Part shown: positions 63,872 to 64,000 of the stretch, in pieces
How positions within the stretch are numbered: the stretch's first letter is position 1
Layout of the letters: each line of letters starts with the position of its first letter
From: Daejeonella rubra
Lineage (GTDB): Bacteria > Bacteroidota > Bacteroidia > Sphingobacteriales > Sphingobacteriaceae
Direction: 5' to 3'
NCBI RefSeq assembly: GCF_900103545.1
Contig: NZ_FNHH01000009.1
Coordinates: forward strand, 1 to 64,000
DNA: 64,000 nucleotides
The notes under the pieces: generated by a model
Database searches by the model: none
The model's input: only the letters and a program-made list of their open reading frames with translations
Told to the model about the DNA's origin: nothing
Position numbers and translations under genes: made by a program

Positions 63872-64000
63872 ATGACAAGAATAACAGAGCAAGCATCGAA
63901 TTACAGGCATTTAGAAAAAATGTCAGTTGAAGAACTAACCAAAAACTTAAATAAGGAAGATCAATCCGTACCATTAGCTATAGAAAAGGCTTTACCTCAA
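63872..64000 (+). CDS. murQ: N-acetylmuramic acid 6-phosphate etherase, N-terminal part (cut by window edge)
   Basis: 43 residues are visible: MTRITEQASNYRHLEKMSVE and then LTKNLNKEDQSVPLAIEKAL. TEQxSxxxxxLxxMS with NxEDxxVPLAVEKALP is the MurQ opening. The enzyme cleaves the lactyl ether of MurNAc-6-P in peptidoglycan recycling. The SIS domain lies outside the window. Confidence 0.85.
   Translation, partial: MTRITEQASNYRHLEKMSVEELTKNLNKEDQSVPLAIEKALPQ

Noticed and set aside
1..64000. CRISPR arrays, rRNA genes, complete prophage
   Set aside because: No regularly spaced repeats, no rRNA-like sequence and no run of phage structural genes beyond the single tail tube gene.

Overview
The window looks like chromosome from a low-GC Bacteroidota bacterium, most likely a Sphingobacteriaceae-type soil or freshwater organism (Pedobacter/Mucilaginibacter-like). 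Three tRNA genes have the Bacteroidota promoter pattern (TTTG, about 19 bp, TAnnTTTG). Shine-Dalgarno sequences are mostly absent. The content (hybrid two-component propeller kinase, Tat-signal oxidoreductases, planctomycete-type cytochromes, CTnDOT-like integrase) also fits that phylum. All assignments come from reading the sequence; no database search was run.

Layout. (1) 201-7432 and 30767-37770 hold two divergent copies of one four-gene cassette, in the same order and on the same strand: DUF1549/DUF1553 c-type cytochrome lipoprotein, DUF1501 protein, NHL beta-propeller, membrane cytochrome c with leucine-rich repeats. They probably act together in periplasmic oxidation of an unknown substrate. 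A one-protein hybrid sensor kinase (38131-41973) is divergent from copy B. (2) Between the copies lie a BASS-family transporter, an M81/MlrC-like metallopeptidase, a PgpH-like HD phosphodiesterase, tRNA-Arg, tRNA-Ser, an orphan phage/contractile-injection tail tube gene and two mobile elements.

(3) Mobile element 1 (16462-20105) is an IS1595-family transposon with 25-bp inverted ends and a perfect 8-bp target duplication (TTCATTAA). It carries passenger genes and, in its left end, two textbook hammerhead ribozymes (type I at 16541-16594, type III at 16721-16769). Their cleavage would release a 137-nt structured RNA. A 163-nt long imperfect hairpin resembling 6S RNA in shape lies near its right end. 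This RNA-bearing transposon is the most unusual thing in the window. (4) Mobile element 2 (21166-29317) is an 8.15-kb integrative island inserted in the 3' half of tRNA-Pro, with 58-bp att repeats, a tyrosine recombinase, an SF2 helicase with a variant P-loop, a short RadC/JAB protein, an XRE regulator, a CFI-box protein, a lipoprotein and small unknown genes. A worn third copy of the tRNA end plus terminator lies about 0.7 kb further on.

(5) 43535-51279 is an envelope transport cluster on the minus strand: MlaE-MlaF-MlaD, then a LolA-like protein, two FtsX permeases, an ABC ATPase and an outer-membrane barrel; an acetyl-CoA hydrolase-type CoA transferase follows. (6) 52646-63654 is a catabolic region around a LacI-type regulator: PLP aminotransferase, ceramidase-like protein, Gfo/Idh oxidoreductase, an alpha/alpha-toroid-like protein, an isochorismatase-like hydrolase, a kelch protein and two amidohydrolases. 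The start of murQ runs off the right edge. Three copies of a 14-bp palindrome (CGnnTACGTAnnCG) precede the three transcription units around the regulator and probably are its operators.
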